Of a stretch of 6,368 nt of DNA, positions 5,851-6,368 are shown in pieces. Position numbers and translations under genes: made by a program. The notes below the pieces were generated by a model that ran no database searches, was not told the DNA's origin, and saw nothing but the letters and a program-made list of their open reading frames with translations. The stretch lies in the NCBI GenBank assembly GCA_900551595.1, contig URWR01000102.1, forward strand, positions 1 to 6,368, read 5' to 3'. The DNA is from an uncultured Coriobacteriaceae bacterium. GTDB taxonomy: Bacteria > Actinomycetota > Coriobacteriia > Coriobacteriales > Atopobiaceae. Each line of letters starts with the position of its first letter. Position 1 is the first letter of the stretch.

Positions 5851-5882
5851 GAAGGCACACCACATGGTGTGCCTTCTTTTTT
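5851..5882 (+). terminator. Rho-independent terminator after the aldolase gene
   Basis: GAAGGCACACC (5851-5861) pairs perfectly with 5866-5876 around the 4-base loop ACAT, followed by six T residues (5877-5882). This is a textbook terminator 32 bases after the stop. Confidence 0.93.
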
Positions 5883-6070
5883 ATGAATATTAAAAGCAAA
5901 AAAGTTATAAAACAGAACATTACAAATATAGAGTCAGAAAAGGATAAGAGAAACAAATAAACTAAAAAGAGAAACTAATTAATATCTGAAAAACAAAACC
6001 CCATATCAGAGCGTTGTCTCAGGAAAACCAAGAAATTGAAGCTCAAAATAGAATCTTCGTAAGAACTTTG

Positions 6071-6079
6071 TGTTAGACT
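6071..6079 (+). promoter_or_regulatory. Candidate extended -10 promoter element for the EIIC gene
   Basis: TGT followed by TAGACT (6074-6079, 4/6 to TATAAT) forms an extended -10 without a recognisable -35 at 17-18 bases. A promoter is needed in this region because a strong terminator lies at 5851-5882, but this exact choice is tentative. Confidence 0.3.
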
Positions 6080-6085
6080 TATGGA

Positions 6086-6108
6086 GCACCTTTTGAATAT
6101 TTTGGTGC
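6086..6108 (+). promoter_or_regulatory. Inverted repeat GCACC-N13-GGTGC, possible operator
   Basis: Perfect 5-base arms (6086-6090 and 6104-6108) flank an AT-rich core, just downstream of the candidate -10. The layout suits a repressor site, but short arms like these also occur by chance. Confidence 0.25.
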
Positions 6109-6169
6109 GTAATTGTTAAGGGAGAGAGCAAGTCAACAAAGCACCGCGAACTGGAGAAGGGAGAACTTG

Positions 6170-6368
6170 ATGGATATTCTGTTAAATGTCGTTAACTATA
6201 TCCTGGGATTTGGTGCAGCAGTATTCGTACCGCTGATCATGTTTGTCCTGGGTCTGTGCGTGAAGATGAAGCCGGGCGATGCGTTTATCGCAGCTCTGAC
6301 TCTCGGCATTGCCTTCACGGGCATGAACACCATTACAAGCTTCATGACAGGCGCAATTCAGCCTGCCG
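6170..6368 (+). CDS. PTS EIIC membrane component, galactitol (GatC) family, 3' end cut by window edge
   Basis: ATG 6170 follows AAGGGAG (6157-6163) by 6 bases, and 66 codons are visible before the window ends (family length is ~420-460). EIIC is the integral membrane channel that binds the sugar while EIIB phosphorylates it. The visible part starts with a short amphipathic lead MDILLNVVNYIL and then a hydrophobic segment rich in Val, Phe and Leu (about residues 11-31). Next comes VKMKPGDAF, matching the KxxDCF/KPGDAF turn of GatC-like proteins, then a second hydrophobic segment (about 42-62) with LTLGIAFTGMNTITSFM. This layout fits GatC, and the EIIA and EIIB genes upstream are from the same family, so the three very likely form one transporter. 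It has its own leader, separate from EIIA-EIIB. The substrate cannot be told from this fragment. Confidence 0.82.
   Translation, partial: MDILLNVVNYILGFGAAVFVPLIMFVLGLCVKMKPGDAFIAALTLGIAFTGMNTITSFMTGAIQPA

Larger units (their letters stand above)
5883..6169 (+). other. AT- and purine-rich gene-free leader before the EIIC gene
   Basis: This 287-base stretch has no convincing gene. About 5883-6000 is strongly A-rich, with few C residues on this strand, unlike the rest of the window. The second half holds possible expression signals. TAGAAT (6049-6054) has no good -35. TAGACT (6074-6079) has TG one base upstream (6071-6072), an extended -10. The small inverted repeat GCACC/GGTGC (6086-6090, 6104-6108) encloses an AT-rich 13-base core. 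The ribosome site AAGGGAG (6157-6163) lies 6 bases before ATG 6170. I see no tRNA and no riboswitch that I recognise. Confidence 0.6.

Noticed and set aside
5883..5960. Short + strand open frame of 25 codons starting MNIKSKKVIK
   Set aside because: Its ATG directly follows the terminator T tract, there is no ribosome site, and the A-rich composition alone explains a Lys/Asn-rich frame.
6081..6119. 12-codon frame MEHLLNILVRNC in the EIIC leader, a possible leader peptide
   Set aside because: There is no Shine-Dalgarno before its ATG and no run of regulatory codons or competing hairpins of the attenuation type.
1..6368. CRISPR array, tRNA/rRNA, insertion sequence or prophage parts
   Set aside because: I see no regular direct repeats with spacers, no RNA gene folds and no transposase or integrase motifs. 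The window is almost fully explained by metabolic genes and short spacers.

Overview
The window reads as an ordinary bacterial chromosome carrying a carbohydrate-uptake and triose/ketose-processing locus. All genes are on the + strand, with good Shine-Dalgarno sites, short gaps and three clear hairpin terminator-type structures. Base composition is near balanced. The protein style (acidic, with many Ala-, Glu- and Asp-rich helices), the gene content and the mixed GC-/AT-ending codons remind me of Coriobacteriia (Atopobium/Lancefieldella, Olsenella or Collinsella-like anaerobes). This is an impression from memory, not a demonstrated assignment.

Layout. (1) Bases 2-3232 hold dihydroxyacetone (DHA) kinase-family genes: a DhaK subunit cut by the left edge, a diverged DhaL subunit, then, after a 14-bp perfect hairpin, a complete single-chain DhaK-DhaL fusion kinase. 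(2) Bases 3233-4324 hold a terminator-like hairpin, a promoter/leader region with a bulged inverted repeat, and the EIIA and EIIB genes of a galactitol-family phosphotransferase system (PTS). A 13-bp hairpin with a T tract closes this unit. (3) Bases 4342-4869 encode an unrecognised small protein with two membrane segments. (4) Bases 5004-5819 encode a rhamnulose-1-phosphate-type aldolase (RhaD) with its own probable promoter and a textbook terminator. (5) A 287-base gene-free, AT- and purine-rich leader precedes the start of a galactitol-family EIIC gene cut by the right edge.

How the parts may work together (inference). EIIA, EIIB and EIIC would import a polyol or ketose and phosphorylate it, probably at C1. 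RhaD would cleave a ketose-1-phosphate into dihydroxyacetone phosphate (DHAP) and an aldehyde. The DHA-kinase-family enzymes would make DHAP, or a related ketose phosphate, from free DHA, erythrulose or a similar short ketose. Thus all recognised catabolic functions plausibly converge on DHAP. No rhamnose isomerase, rhamnulokinase, polyol dehydrogenase or regulator lies in the window, so the real substrate is unknown. The most unusual points are the side-by-side split and fused kinases, the diverged DhaL signatures, and a PTS whose membrane subunit is separated from EIIA/EIIB by two other genes and two terminators.
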